Below, one piece after another: positions 47,094 to 55,395 of a DNA stretch of 64,000 nucleotides. Below the pieces are notes generated by a model. That model did not search any database and was not told the DNA's origin. It worked only from the letters and a program-made list of their open reading frames with translations. Within the stretch, counting starts at the first letter, position 1. Every line of letters starts with the position of its first letter. The DNA is from Agrobacterium tumefaciens str. B6 (GTDB lineage Bacteria; Pseudomonadota; Alphaproteobacteria; Rhizobiales; Rhizobiaceae), in the NCBI RefSeq assembly GCF_001541315.1, contig NZ_LMVK01000010.1:1-64000 (forward strand), read 5' to 3'. Position numbers and translations under genes: made by a program.

Positions 47094-48026
47094 ATGATCA
47101 AGGATATCAAGGGCCTGCACCACGTCACCTCGATGGCGTCGGATGCGCGGCAGAACAACAGTTTCTTCACCGATACGCTCGGCCTGCGCCGGGTCAAGAA
47201 AACCGTCAACTTTGACGAACCCAGCGTCTATCACCTTTATTACGGCGACGAAAATGGCACGCCCGGCACGGTCATGACCTATTTTCCCTTCGCCAACATG
47301 ATGGCCGGCCGTCCCGGCGTCGGTGAGGTGGGCGAGACGCAGTTTTCCATCCCCAAGGGTTCGCTGGGCTTCTGGAAAGAGCGTCTGCTTGCCAAAGGTG
47401 CCGCCGGCCTTCAGGCCGACACGGTCTTCGGTGCTGAGCGCCTGCGCTTCACCGGTCCCGATGGCGATGGCCTTGCGCTGATCGAAACGGACAATGACGC
47501 CCGTGCCCCCTGGCTGGCCGAGGGCATTTCCGAAGACAGCGCCATACGTGGTTTCACCGGCGCGCGCTTCAATCTGAACGACACGGCCGCGACTGAGGAA
47601 CTCCTTCGTTTCATGGGCTATGAACGGGCTGATGCTGAAGGCAATGTGACGCGCTTCATCATTCCCGGCGGCAACGGGGCCGACACGATCGATCTTGCGG
47701 CCCTGCCGAAGACGCCCTTTGCCCGTCCGGGGGCAGGTTCGGTCCACCATATCGCTTTCGCAGTCGAAAACCGTCAAAAGCAGCTGGAAGTGCGCAAGGC
47801 GCTGATGGATACGGGCTATCAGGTCACCCCCGTCATCGACCGCGATTATTTCTGGGCGATCTATTTCCGCACCCCGGGCGGCATCCTGTTCGAGATCGCC
47901 ACCAATGAGCCCGGTTTCGACCGCGACGAGGATACCGCGCATCTGGGCGAAGCGCTCAAGCTGCCGAGCCGCTATGAGCCTTTCCGCAACCAGATTGAGG
48001 CGAACCTCGCTCCCCTTGCGGCATAG
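47094..48026 (+). CDS. Ring-cleaving dioxygenase, VOC family (MhqO/LinE-like)
   Basis: A 310-residue protein with two VOC repeats. Ligands of the iron site are visible: H in GLHHVTSMASDA, H in GSVHHIAFAVENR and E in PGGILFEIATNEPGF. RQNNSFFTDTLGLRRVKKTVNFDEPSVYHLYYGDENGTPGTVMTYFPF is highly typical of hydroquinone-type dioxygenases of the MhqO/PcpA group that respond to quinones. The start follows a CGCCGCCG stretch at MIKDIKGLHH. First gene of a cluster with a YcaC-like hydrolase, XapX and amidohydrolase; a quinone/electrophile detoxification role is inferred. Confidence 0.88.
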   Translation: MIKDIKGLHHVTSMASDARQNNSFFTDTLGLRRVKKTVNFDEPSVYHLYYGDENGTPGTVMTYFPFANMMAGRPGVGEVGETQFSIPKGSLGFWKERLLAKGAAGLQADTVFGAERLRFTGPDGDGLALIETDNDARAPWLAEGISEDSAIRGFTGARFNLNDTAATEELLRFMGYERADAEGNVTRFIIPGGNGADTIDLAALPKTPFARPGAGSVHHIAFAVENRQKQLEVRKALMDTGYQVTPVIDRDYFWAIYFRTPGGILFEIATNEPGFDRDEDTAHLGEALKLPSRYEPFRNQIEANLAPLAA

Positions 48027-48079
48027 AGCGGGTCTCTGATCCGCATCCACTGACCAAACAGATATTACGCTTTTCAAGA

Positions 48080-48102
48080 CGGCTGCCCCTGCCGGGCAGC
48101 CG
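48080..48102. other. Hairpin upstream of the isochorismatase-like gene
   Basis: CGGCTGCCC (48080-48088) pairs perfectly with GGGCAGCCG (48094-48102) around a 5-base loop in the 143-bp gap between the dioxygenase and isochorismatase-like genes. No U-tract. It may be an mRNA processing or stabilising hairpin. Confidence 0.5.
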
Positions 48103-48169
48103 GCCGGCGAAGCCTTCCTAGTTTCCACCGCCGTAGATCGGCAATCACCACCTGAACGGAGAACTGAAA

Positions 48170-48862
48170 ATGTCCAAGCTCGAAGTCCTTACCCCCGCCA
48201 ACAGCCAGCTCATCTTCATCGACCAGCAGCCGCAGATGGCTTTCGGTGTGCAGTCGATCGATCGCCAGACCCTGAAGAACAATGTCGTCGGCCTCGCCAA
48301 GGCGGCAAAGATCTTCAACATCCCGACGACCATCACCACGGTCGAAACGGAAAGCTTCTCCGGTAACACCTTTCCGGAACTGCTCGCGGTCTTCCCGGAA
48401 AACGACATTCTCGAGCGTACCTCGATGAATTCCTGGGACGACCAGAATGTTCGCGATGCGCTGGCCAAGAACGCCGCCGGTGGCCGCAAGAAGATCGTCG
48501 TCTCCGGCCTATGGACGGAAGTCTGCAACACCACCTTCGCACTCTCGGCTCTCCATGATGTCGCGGACTATGAGATCTACATGGTGGCGGACGCCTCCGG
48601 TGGTACTTCTCTCGACGCGCATAAATATGCGATGGACCGCATGGTGCAGGCCGGTATCATTCCCGTCACCTGGCAGCAGGTGCTGCTCGAATGGCAGCGC
48701 GACTGGGCACGCAAGGAAACCTATGACGCCGTCACCGCGCTGGTGAAGGAACATTCCGGCGCTTACGGCATGGGCATCGATTATGCCGTCACCCATGTCC
48801 ATGGCGGTGAAGAACGTGTGAAGCACGGCAAGCGCATCGGCCCCAACCCGGCCAAGAAATAA
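48170..48862 (+). CDS. Isochorismatase-family hydrolase, YcaC-like
   Basis: A 230-residue cysteine hydrolase. The catalytic aspartate lies in LIFIDQQPQMAFGV and the nucleophilic cysteine in SGLWTEVCNTTFALSAL; VADASGGTSLDAHKYAMDRMVQAGIIPVTWQQVLLEWQRDW matches YcaC and related octameric enzymes of unknown substrate. It has about 25 extra residues at the C-terminus (GIDYAVTHVHGGEERVKHGK). A CGGAGAA ribosome site precedes the start. Same strand as the dioxygenase. Confidence 0.88.
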   Translation: MSKLEVLTPANSQLIFIDQQPQMAFGVQSIDRQTLKNNVVGLAKAAKIFNIPTTITTVETESFSGNTFPELLAVFPENDILERTSMNSWDDQNVRDALAKNAAGGRKKIVVSGLWTEVCNTTFALSALHDVADYEIYMVADASGGTSLDAHKYAMDRMVQAGIIPVTWQQVLLEWQRDWARKETYDAVTALVKEHSGAYGMGIDYAVTHVHGGEERVKHGKRIGPNPAKK

Positions 48863-48935
48863 GCTTTCAACCCACGCCGCACCGGCAGGATCGCCATCCA
48901 GTCCGGTGCGGCTTTCACCCATCGAGGAGGTTTCG

Positions 48936-49226
48936 ATGAAAGTCTATCTTCTGTCCCTTGGCGCCGGTCTGCTGGTCGGCATCGTTTACAGCCTGCTTAA
49001 TGTGCGTTCTCCCGCACCGCCCGTCATTGCTCTCGTCGGCCTGCTCGGCATATTGGTTGGAGAGCAGATCATCCCCCTCGCGAAGACGATCGTCGGCAAG
49101 GAGCCGGCCGTGGTTTCGTGGATCAACCAGATCAAGCCGCATATGTTCGGCCATATGCCGAAGGGTGGCGCTGAAACAACTGGCCTTGCCGAGGTCAAAC
49201 AGCCTATCAACCGGGAGAGAAGCTGA
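48936..49226 (+). CDS. XapX-domain membrane protein
   Basis: A 96-residue protein with two membrane spans (LLSLGAGLLVGIVYSLLNV and PPVIALVGLLGILVGEQIIPL), the XapX/DUF1427 signature, then a soluble tail of about 40 residues. GAGGAGG precedes the ATG at 48936. Its stop overlaps the start of the amidohydrolase gene (TGATG), a gene order often seen for XapX proteins. Function unknown. Confidence 0.85.
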   Translation: MKVYLLSLGAGLLVGIVYSLLNVRSPAPPVIALVGLLGILVGEQIIPLAKTIVGKEPAVVSWINQIKPHMFGHMPKGGAETTGLAEVKQPINRERS

Positions 49227-51208
49227 TGCCGACACGACGCACCTTTCTTGGCGCGGCTTCGAGCCTTGCCTTTCCGAATCTGTTTTCACCGGCTAAGGCC
49301 GCTGATCTCATCAAGACCGGAGGTTCTTCCATGCACCCAGATACGATCCTTCACAACGGCCGCGTCACGACGCTCGACCGCGGCAATCCGAATGCAACTG
49401 CAGTGGCCATCAAGGATGGCCTGTTTCTGGAAGTGGGAAGCGATGCCGAGGTTATGGCCCTTGCCGGGCCGGATACGAAGATCATCGACCTGAAGGGCAA
49501 GCGGGTTCTGCCCGGCCTGATCGACAACCACACCCACGTCGTGCGCGGCGGCCTGAACTTCAACATGGAACTGCGCTGGGATGGCGTGCGCTCGCTTGCC
49601 GATGCCATGGACATGCTGAAGCGTCAGGTGGCTATTACCCCGGCCCCGCAATGGGTGCGGGTCGTGGGCGGTTTCACCGAGCATCAATTCGTTGAAAAGC
49701 GCCTGCCGACCATCGAGGAAATCAATGCGGTGGCGCCGGATACGCCGGTCTTCCTGTTGCATCTTTATGACCGGGCGCTGCTGAACGGCGCAGCGCTTCG
49801 CGCCGTCGGTTACACCAAGGATACGCCGAACCCGCCCGGCGGCGAGATCACCCGCGATGCGAACGGCAATCCGACCGGCCTGCTGCTCGCCAAGCCGAAT
49901 GCCGGCATCCTCTATTCGACGCTCGCCAAGGGGCCGAAGCTGCCTCTCGATTATCAGGTCAATTCCCCCCGCCACTTCATGCGCGAGCTGAACAGGCTGG
50001 GTGTGACCGGCGTGATCGACGCCGGCGGCGGCTTCCAGAATTACCCCGATGATTACGAAGTGATCCAGAGGCTGTCGGATGAGAACCAGATGACGGTTCG
50101 GCTGGCCTACAATCTCTTCACCCAGAAGCCGAAGCAGGAGAAGGAGGACTTCCTCAACTGGACGTCATCGGTCAAATACAAGCAGGGTAACGACTACTTC
50201 CGGCACAATGGTGCAGGCGAAATGCTGGTCTTTTCCGCTGCCGATTTCGAGGATTTCCGCCAGCCACGGCCGGACATGCCGCCGGAAATGGAAGGCGAGC
50301 TTGAAGACGTTGTCCGGATTCTGGCGGAAAACCGCTGGCCCTGGCGTCTGCACGCCACCTATGACGAGACCATTTCGCGGGCGCTGGATGTCTTCGAAAA
50401 GGTCAACCGGGATATCCCGCTCGAAGGGTTGAACTGGTTTTTCGATCATGCCGAAACCATCTCCGACCGCTCGATCGACCGCATCGCCGCGCTTGGCGGC
50501 GGCATCGCAACCCAGCACCGCATGGCCTATCAGGGCGAATATTTCGTCGAACGGTATGGCCAGGGCGTGGCGGAGGCCACACCGCCGATTGCGCGGATGC
50601 TGGAAAAGGGCGTGAACGTTTCGGCCGGTACGGATGCAACACGCGTCGCCTCCTATAATCCGTGGGTGTCGCTGTTCTGGATGGTGACGGGCAAGACGGT
50701 GGGCGGCATGCAGCTTTATCCGCGCGCCAACTGCCTCGACCGCGAGACGGCGCTGCGCATGTGGACCGAAAAAGTCACCTGGTTCTCCAACGAGGAAGGC
50801 AAGAAGGGCCGCATCGAAAAAGGCCAGTTCGCCGATCTCGTGGTGCCGGACAAGGATTATTTCTCCTGCGCGGAGGATGAAATCTCCTTCCTTACCTCCG
50901 AACTGACCATGGTCGGCGGCAAGATCGTCTATGGCTCCGGCGACTTCAGGACGCTGGATGAAAGCAATATTCCGCCGGCGATGCCCGACTGGTCGCCTGT
51001 GCGAACCTTCGGCGGTTATGCCGCCTGGGGTGAGCCGCAGGGTGCCGGAAAGAACTCGCTCAGACGGGCGGCGATCTCGTCCTGCGGCTGTGCCAGTGAT
51101 TGCGGTGTGCATGGTCACGACCATGCCGGCGCCTGGACGTCGAAACTGCCGATTGCCGATCTGAAGGGCTTTTTCGGCGCTCTCGGCTGCTCCTGCTGGG
51201 CGGTCTGA
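49226..51208 (+). CDS. Tat-exported amidohydrolase (YtcJ-like) with Cys/His-rich tail
   Basis: A 660-residue amidohydrolase family 3 protein. It opens with a twin-arginine signal (TRRTFLGAASSLAFPNLF, cleavage near AKA-AD). Metal-site motifs are DNHTHV (H102, H104), WRLHATYDET, FFDHAETI and SAGTDATRVASYNPW. The C-terminal end, about residues 610-660, is unusual: it contains SSCGCASDCGVHGHDHAG and ends LGCSCWAV, seven Cys-rich positions with three histidines, a possible extra metal site not part of the core fold. It is coupled to XapX. The reaction is not predictable beyond hydrolysis of a C-N bond. Confidence 0.87.
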   Translation: MPTRRTFLGAASSLAFPNLFSPAKAADLIKTGGSSMHPDTILHNGRVTTLDRGNPNATAVAIKDGLFLEVGSDAEVMALAGPDTKIIDLKGKRVLPGLIDNHTHVVRGGLNFNMELRWDGVRSLADAMDMLKRQVAITPAPQWVRVVGGFTEHQFVEKRLPTIEEINAVAPDTPVFLLHLYDRALLNGAALRAVGYTKDTPNPPGGEITRDANGNPTGLLLAKPNAGILYSTLAKGPKLPLDYQVNSPRHFMRELNRLGVTGVIDAGGGFQNYPDDYEVIQRLSDENQMTVRLAYNLFTQKPKQEKEDFLNWTSSVKYKQGNDYFRHNGAGEMLVFSAADFEDFRQPRPDMPPEMEGELEDVVRILAENRWPWRLHATYDETISRALDVFEKVNRDIPLEGLNWFFDHAETISDRSIDRIAALGGGIATQHRMAYQGEYFVERYGQGVAEATPPIARMLEKGVNVSAGTDATRVASYNPWVSLFWMVTGKTVGGMQLYPRANCLDRETALRMWTEKVTWFSNEEGKKGRIEKGQFADLVVPDKDYFSCAEDEISFLTSELTMVGGKIVYGSGDFRTLDESNIPPAMPDWSPVRTFGGYAAWGEPQGAGKNSLRRAAISSCGCASDCGVHGHDHAGAWTSKLPIADLKGFFGALGCSCWAV

Positions 51209-51292
51209 GGCTGATTGGCAAGACAAATCCAACGGGCAGTGGATTGCCGCTGCCCGTTGTCTGCGAAAGATCCGGCGATAAAAAGAATATTA

Positions 51293-51329
51293 CAAAATTC
51301 GCAATTATATAGAAACTATTGATGCAATT
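51293..51329. promoter_or_regulatory. Candidate LysR box upstream of the DoxX operon
   Basis: CAAAATTCGCAATT (51293-51306) followed by TATTGATGCAATT (51317-51329), nearly the same two-part motif as at 46986-47022. It lies 88-124 bases before the doxX start. Confidence 0.6.
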
Positions 51330-51416
51330 GTTGGCGGTAATCCTTTGCGCCAATATCGCTCCATCACATGAACGCAGCGCCGCTCGAACCGACCGGCCAG
51401 ATCGCAGGAGCAAAAA

Positions 51417-51857
51417 ATGACCGAGCCATCTTCAACCCTTCGCCTTCGCGGCTTCCTCGCAAATGTCGTCCCCCCCCCCGCCACAAAGCCCCTTGCGCTT
51501 CTGGCGCTTTGCTCGGCCTATATTCAGGGGCCGCTGACCAAGATCTTCGACTTCCCCGGCGCGATTGCCGAGATGAACCATTTTGGCCTTCAGCCGGCGG
51601 CCGCATTCGCCGTCGTCGTCATCCTGTTCGAACTCACCGCCTCCGCATTGGTGGTGTCGGGCTTCCTGCGTTGGGCCGGTGCTCTGGCACTTGCGGGCTT
51701 CACGCTTCTGGCCACCTTCATCGCTCTCCGCTTTTGGGAAATGGCGCCCGGCATGGACCGCATGATGGCCACCAACGCCTTCTTCGAGCATCTTGGCCTT
51801 GCCGGCGCCTTCATCATCGTCGCCGCAATCGATCTCACGAAAGGAACGGGCAAATGA
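51417..51857 (+). CDS. DoxX-family membrane protein
   Basis: A 146-residue protein with four membrane spans; FDFPGAIAEMNHFGLQPAAAFAVVVILFELTASALVVSGF and LGLAGAFIIVAAIDL fit DoxX. In known members the family is tied to quinone/thiol oxidoreduction. The start is preceded by AGGAGC. Ten consecutive C's (51470-51479) encode the PPP near residue 19; slippage there would truncate the protein. The stop overlaps the MFS start as ATGA. Confidence 0.87.
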   Translation: MTEPSSTLRLRGFLANVVPPPATKPLALLALCSAYIQGPLTKIFDFPGAIAEMNHFGLQPAAAFAVVVILFELTASALVVSGFLRWAGALALAGFTLLATFIALRFWEMAPGMDRMMATNAFFEHLGLAGAFIIVAAIDLTKGTGK

Positions 51858-53452
51858 GTGCCGCAAAATCCACCGCGAGCAGCTTTGCTCCTCTTGCGCA
51901 ACCAGTTTTCGCCGTCCTCTGGGCCGCGACGGTGCTCGGCAATACCGGCAGTTTCATGCGCGATGTCGCCAGTTCATGGCTGATGACCGATCTTTCGGCC
52001 TCGCCGGCGGCCGTCGCCATGGTTCAGGCGGCAGGGACGCTGCCGATCTTTCTTCTGGCAATTCCGGCCGGCGTGCTGACCGATATTCTCGACCGCCGCA
52101 AATTCCTGATCGCCGTGCAGCTGTTGCTGGCCTCCGTCAGCGTCACCCTCATGGTTCTGGCCCAAACCGGCCTGTTGTCCGTCAGCGCGCTGATCGGTCT
52201 CACCTTCCTCGGCGGCATCGGCGCCGCGCTGATGGGCCCGACCTGGCAGGCCATCGTGCCGGAATTGGTGAAACGCGAGGATATCAAGAGCGCCGTGGCG
52301 CTGAACTCGCTCGGCATCAACATCGCCCGTTCCATCGGCCCGGCCGCCGGCGGCATCCTGCTCGCGGCCTTCGGGGCGGCCTTTACCTATGGCGCTGATG
52401 TCGCCAGCTATTTCGTGGTTATCGCCGCCCTTCTGTGGTGGCCACGGGCAAAGAACGCCAATGATGCACTGGCGGAAGGTTTCTTCGGCGCATTCCGGGC
52501 GGGCCTTCGTTATACCCGCGCCAGCAAGCCGCTGCATGTCGTCCTGCTGCGGGCAGCGATCTTCTTTGCATTCGCCAGTGCTGTCTGGGCACTGCTGCCT
52601 CTGGTCGCCCGGCAACTGCTCGGTGGAGATGCGAGCTTCTACGGTATCCTGCTCGGTGCCGTCGGTGCCGGCGCCATCTGCGGCGCGCTGGTCATGCCGA
52701 AGCTGCGCGAACGTTTCGATGCCGATGCCCTGTTGCTGGGTGCGGCTCTCACGACTGCGCTCGTCATGGCTGGACTGTCCTTCGCACCGCCAAAGTGGCT
52801 TGCCATCATCATCCTGCTGTTCCTCGGTGGCGCATGGATCACGGCGCTGACGACGCTGAATGGCGCAGCCCAGGCAGTTCTGCCGAACTGGGTGCGTGGC
52901 CGTGGCCTTGCCGTTTATCTCACCGTCTTCAATGGCGCGATGACGGCCGGCAGCCTTGGCTGGGGTGCTGTTGGTGAAGCCACAGGCGTGCCGGGTGCGT
53001 TGCTGATCGGCGCTGCGGGATTGCTGGTTGCGGGCCTCGTCATGCACCGTCTGAAACTGCCTGCGGGCGATGCGGATATGGTGCCGTCCAACCATTGGCC
53101 CGAACCGCTCGTTGCCGAGCCGGTGGCTCATGATCGTGGCCCGGTTCTGATCCTGATCGAATATAATGTCGAAAAGCATCACCGTTCCGATTTCCTGCAT
53201 GCGCTGGATGAACTCTCCCAGGAACGTCGCCGCGATGGCGCCTATGGCTGGGGCGTGACGGAAGACTCCGCCGATCCGCAGAAGATTGTCGAATGGTTCA
53301 TGGTGGAATCCTGGGCTGAACATCTGCGCCAGCACAAGCGGGTTTCCCATGCCGACGCGGATTTGCAGGGCAAGGTGCTAGCTTACCATTCCGGACTGGA
53401 AAAGCCTGTCGTGCGGCACTTCCTAACAATCAACCGTCCGGGGAAGGCATAA
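51854..53452 (+). CDS. MFS_3-family exporter with C-terminal ferredoxin-like domain
   Basis: A 532-residue major facilitator of the EntS-like MFS_3 type: SSWLMTDLSASPAAVAMVQAAGTLPIFLLAIPAGVLTDILDRRKFLI, then ARSIGPAAGGILLAAFG. After about 12 spans (residue about 400) comes a soluble domain (GPVLILIEYNVEKHHRSDFLHALDELSQERRRDGAYGWGVTEDSADP, VESWAEHLRQHKRVSHAD) resembling antibiotic-biosynthesis-monooxygenase folds; this extension is normal for the MFS_3 family. Start overlaps the DoxX stop. Presumably exports a toxic organic compound. Confidence 0.87.
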   Translation: MSAAKSTASSFAPLAQPVFAVLWAATVLGNTGSFMRDVASSWLMTDLSASPAAVAMVQAAGTLPIFLLAIPAGVLTDILDRRKFLIAVQLLLASVSVTLMVLAQTGLLSVSALIGLTFLGGIGAALMGPTWQAIVPELVKREDIKSAVALNSLGINIARSIGPAAGGILLAAFGAAFTYGADVASYFVVIAALLWWPRAKNANDALAEGFFGAFRAGLRYTRASKPLHVVLLRAAIFFAFASAVWALLPLVARQLLGGDASFYGILLGAVGAGAICGALVMPKLRERFDADALLLGAALTTALVMAGLSFAPPKWLAIIILLFLGGAWITALTTLNGAAQAVLPNWVRGRGLAVYLTVFNGAMTAGSLGWGAVGEATGVPGALLIGAAGLLVAGLVMHRLKLPAGDADMVPSNHWPEPLVAEPVAHDRGPVLILIEYNVEKHHRSDFLHALDELSQERRRDGAYGWGVTEDSADPQKIVEWFMVESWAEHLRQHKRVSHADADLQGKVLAYHSGLEKPVVRHFLTINRPGKA

Positions 53453-53455
53453 GAC

Positions 53456-53482
53456 AAAAAGGGGCCGAAAGGCCCCTTTTTT
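53456..53482. terminator. Bidirectional terminator between MFS and proC-like genes
   Basis: AAAAAGGGGCC gaaa GGCCCCTTTTTT: an 11-bp stem with a tetraloop and A/T runs on both sides, between two convergent genes. Confidence 0.93.
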
Positions 53483-53506
53483 GTTGTTGCCGTTGCACCT
53501 GTCCGG

Positions 53507-54289
53507 CTATTGCGTAATCCGCTCCAGCACGCGGCTCAATGCGTCTTTCAGCGCCCCTGAGCCGCCCTTGCCGTCGAAGTCCAGCAGCACCTGCTCGTTG
53601 AGGCCGCCTTTTGTCGCGAACTCACGGCTGATCTCGTTGAAATCCGCCTTGCTTCCAGCAAGCACCGCCACCTCGGAGAGGCCGGCGAAGAGGGGGGCAA
53701 GATAAGCGCGCGCCTTTTCTTCCGGCAGACCATTCTCGGCCAGCCATTCGGTCGTGGTCTGCATGATGCCGAAATAGGTGGCCATCAGAGCGCTGGCCGC
53801 GGCCAGAAGGTCGTATTCCGCCTTGGTCTCGCATTCCACCGCATTGCCGAGCACGTTGAAGATTGCGGCAGTATCTGTATCGGCGGGATAGATGGCGGTG
53901 ACGCCCTTGCGCCGGGCGACGAAGGGTAGCGGGATTGCCTGGGTGAGACGCACATCCGCGCCGATCCAGTCCAGGAGCGACTCGCGGCTGGTTGCCGCCA
54001 CGACGCTGATGACCTTCTGCCCGTCGCGGAACCGGAGAGGCCGGATGACCTCTTCGGCGATCTGCGGACGGATCGCGAGCATGACGGTATCGCAGCCATC
54101 GACGATCGCCTGATTGTCGCCGGAGATGATCACCTGCGGAAAATCGACTGCAAGCCTGGCCGAGATATCCGCGCTGCGCTGGGACACCATGACATGCGGC
54201 AAGGCGGTAGGCCTGGCGAGCAGGCCGCGCACCATCGCATCCGTGATGGCACCCGTTCCGATAAAGCCGATTTTCTGGGGAAGGGACAT
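53507..54289 (-). CDS. Pyrroline-5-carboxylate reductase homologue
   Basis: A 260-residue ProC-family oxidoreductase. The Rossmann motif GFIGTGAITDAMVRGLL starts at residue 7; DTVMLAIRPQIAEEV, ATSRESLLDWIGADVRLTQAIPLPFVARRKGVTAIYP and the C-terminal dimerisation helices (EEKARAYLAPLFAGLSEVA, TKGGLNEQVL) follow. It is slightly shorter than typical ProC and the usual RxMPN reads QAIPLPF, so it may be a divergent paralogue rather than the proline-biosynthesis enzyme. Start at MSLPQKIGF. Same strand as the LysR gene upstream. Confidence 0.78.
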   Translation of the reverse strand: MSLPQKIGFIGTGAITDAMVRGLLARPTALPHVMVSQRSADISARLAVDFPQVIISGDNQAIVDGCDTVMLAIRPQIAEEVIRPLRFRDGQKVISVVAATSRESLLDWIGADVRLTQAIPLPFVARRKGVTAIYPADTDTAAIFNVLGNAVECETKAEYDLLAAASALMATYFGIMQTTTEWLAENGLPEEKARAYLAPLFAGLSEVAVLAGSKADFNEISREFATKGGLNEQVLLDFDGKGGSGALKDALSRVLERITQ

Positions 54290-54410
54290 GAGGGGACTCC
54301 ACTGCAGCGATTGGACCGAGAGAGACATCGGCCGGGTCATTTTCGCCCGATGCTAGATTTTCCGCCGGTAGTTGTCGACAAGCGGACGGTGTCAATCTGT
54401 GTGATCATGG

Positions 54411-55265
54411 TCACGATCCCGGCCGATGCTCGCGAAAGGCGGCGGCGAGCGTGCGTAACGCCTCCCGGGATCTGCTGTCCGTCAGGGTCGAGAACATGAT
54501 GATTTCGGTAGAAGGCAGGGGCGGCAGGCCAAAACGCTGGCTGACCTCCACCGTGCCGGGTGGTGCAAGACGGGAGGAGAAGGCGGAAACCGCAAGCCCG
54601 GCCGAGACGGCTGCGGTCACCATCGACGATGTGCCGCCAAGAAACACCTCCGTCCACGCAATCGCAGCCGCATCCAGGGCGCGGGTGGCTATGTCACGCA
54701 CACCACAGGCGGGTGAGAGCGCCGCCAGCCGCAGCGGTTCACCCTGACGGTGTTCGAATTGCGGGGTTGCATACCAGCCGAAATGTTCCGGTCCGAGCAC
54801 CTCGCCGTCGCGCCTGTCGTCTTCGCGCCGGATGATCGCCGCATCGATCTCCCCACGGTCGAAGGCGTCAAGCAGGGATCTGGAATGATCCATGCGTACT
54901 TCAATCGTAAGCCCGGGGTCGTGGTCGTTGAGACGTGCAAGCAGGGTCGGAACCTCCGGTCCCGCCACGTGGGCGGCAATGCCAAGGCCGAAGCGGCGGC
55001 GCGGCGAGGAAAGACCCGCCAGCGCCCGATCATGCGCGGCGAGAAACTCGCGGGCGGGCGCCAGAAATACCGCACCTTGTGCGGATAGCCGCACGGAGCG
55101 CGGTGTGCGTTCGAGCAGCCGCTGGCCGAGCCTGTCCTCCAGCCGTTTGAGCTTGACGCTGATGGCGCCCTGGGTGGTGCCGAGCGCTTCGGCAGCGCGG
55201 GTGAAGCTCTGCATATCGGCGATGGTGACGAAGGCCTCGACGGCCTCCACATCCAGCGTGCTCAT
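54411..55265 (-). CDS. LysR-family transcriptional regulator
   Basis: A 284-residue LTTR: AVEAFVTIADMQSFTRAAEALGTTQGAISVKLKRLEDRLGQRLLERTPRSVRLS, then an effector domain (GEIDAAIIRREDDRRDGEVLGPEHFGWY, FGLPPLPSTEIIMFS). The start at MSTLDVEAV is preferred to the much longer open frame. It is divergent from the DHA2-type exporter by 130 bases and probably controls it. Confidence 0.9.
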   Translation of the reverse strand: MSTLDVEAVEAFVTIADMQSFTRAAEALGTTQGAISVKLKRLEDRLGQRLLERTPRSVRLSAQGAVFLAPAREFLAAHDRALAGLSSPRRRFGLGIAAHVAGPEVPTLLARLNDHDPGLTIEVRMDHSRSLLDAFDRGEIDAAIIRREDDRRDGEVLGPEHFGWYATPQFEHRQGEPLRLAALSPACGVRDIATRALDAAAIAWTEVFLGGTSSMVTAAVSAGLAVSAFSSRLAPPGTVEVSQRFGLPPLPSTEIIMFSTLTDSRSREALRTLAAAFREHRPGS

Positions 55266-55395
55266 ATCGATTATTCCGATTTGTTGTCTCTGAAATAGCC
55301 AATCATCCAATTCAGTTATGGTCAAGCTTTGTCTAGCGTGCCTCCTCCACAGATCGGTTCTCGCAGTGGTGAACCGACCCTTGAAAGGCTGAAGA

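Noticed and set aside
51974-53350. A 458-codon minus-strand frame over the MFS_3 gene
   Set aside because: Shadow of the MFS exporter; composition (Gln/His/Arg-rich) is typical of antisense reading.
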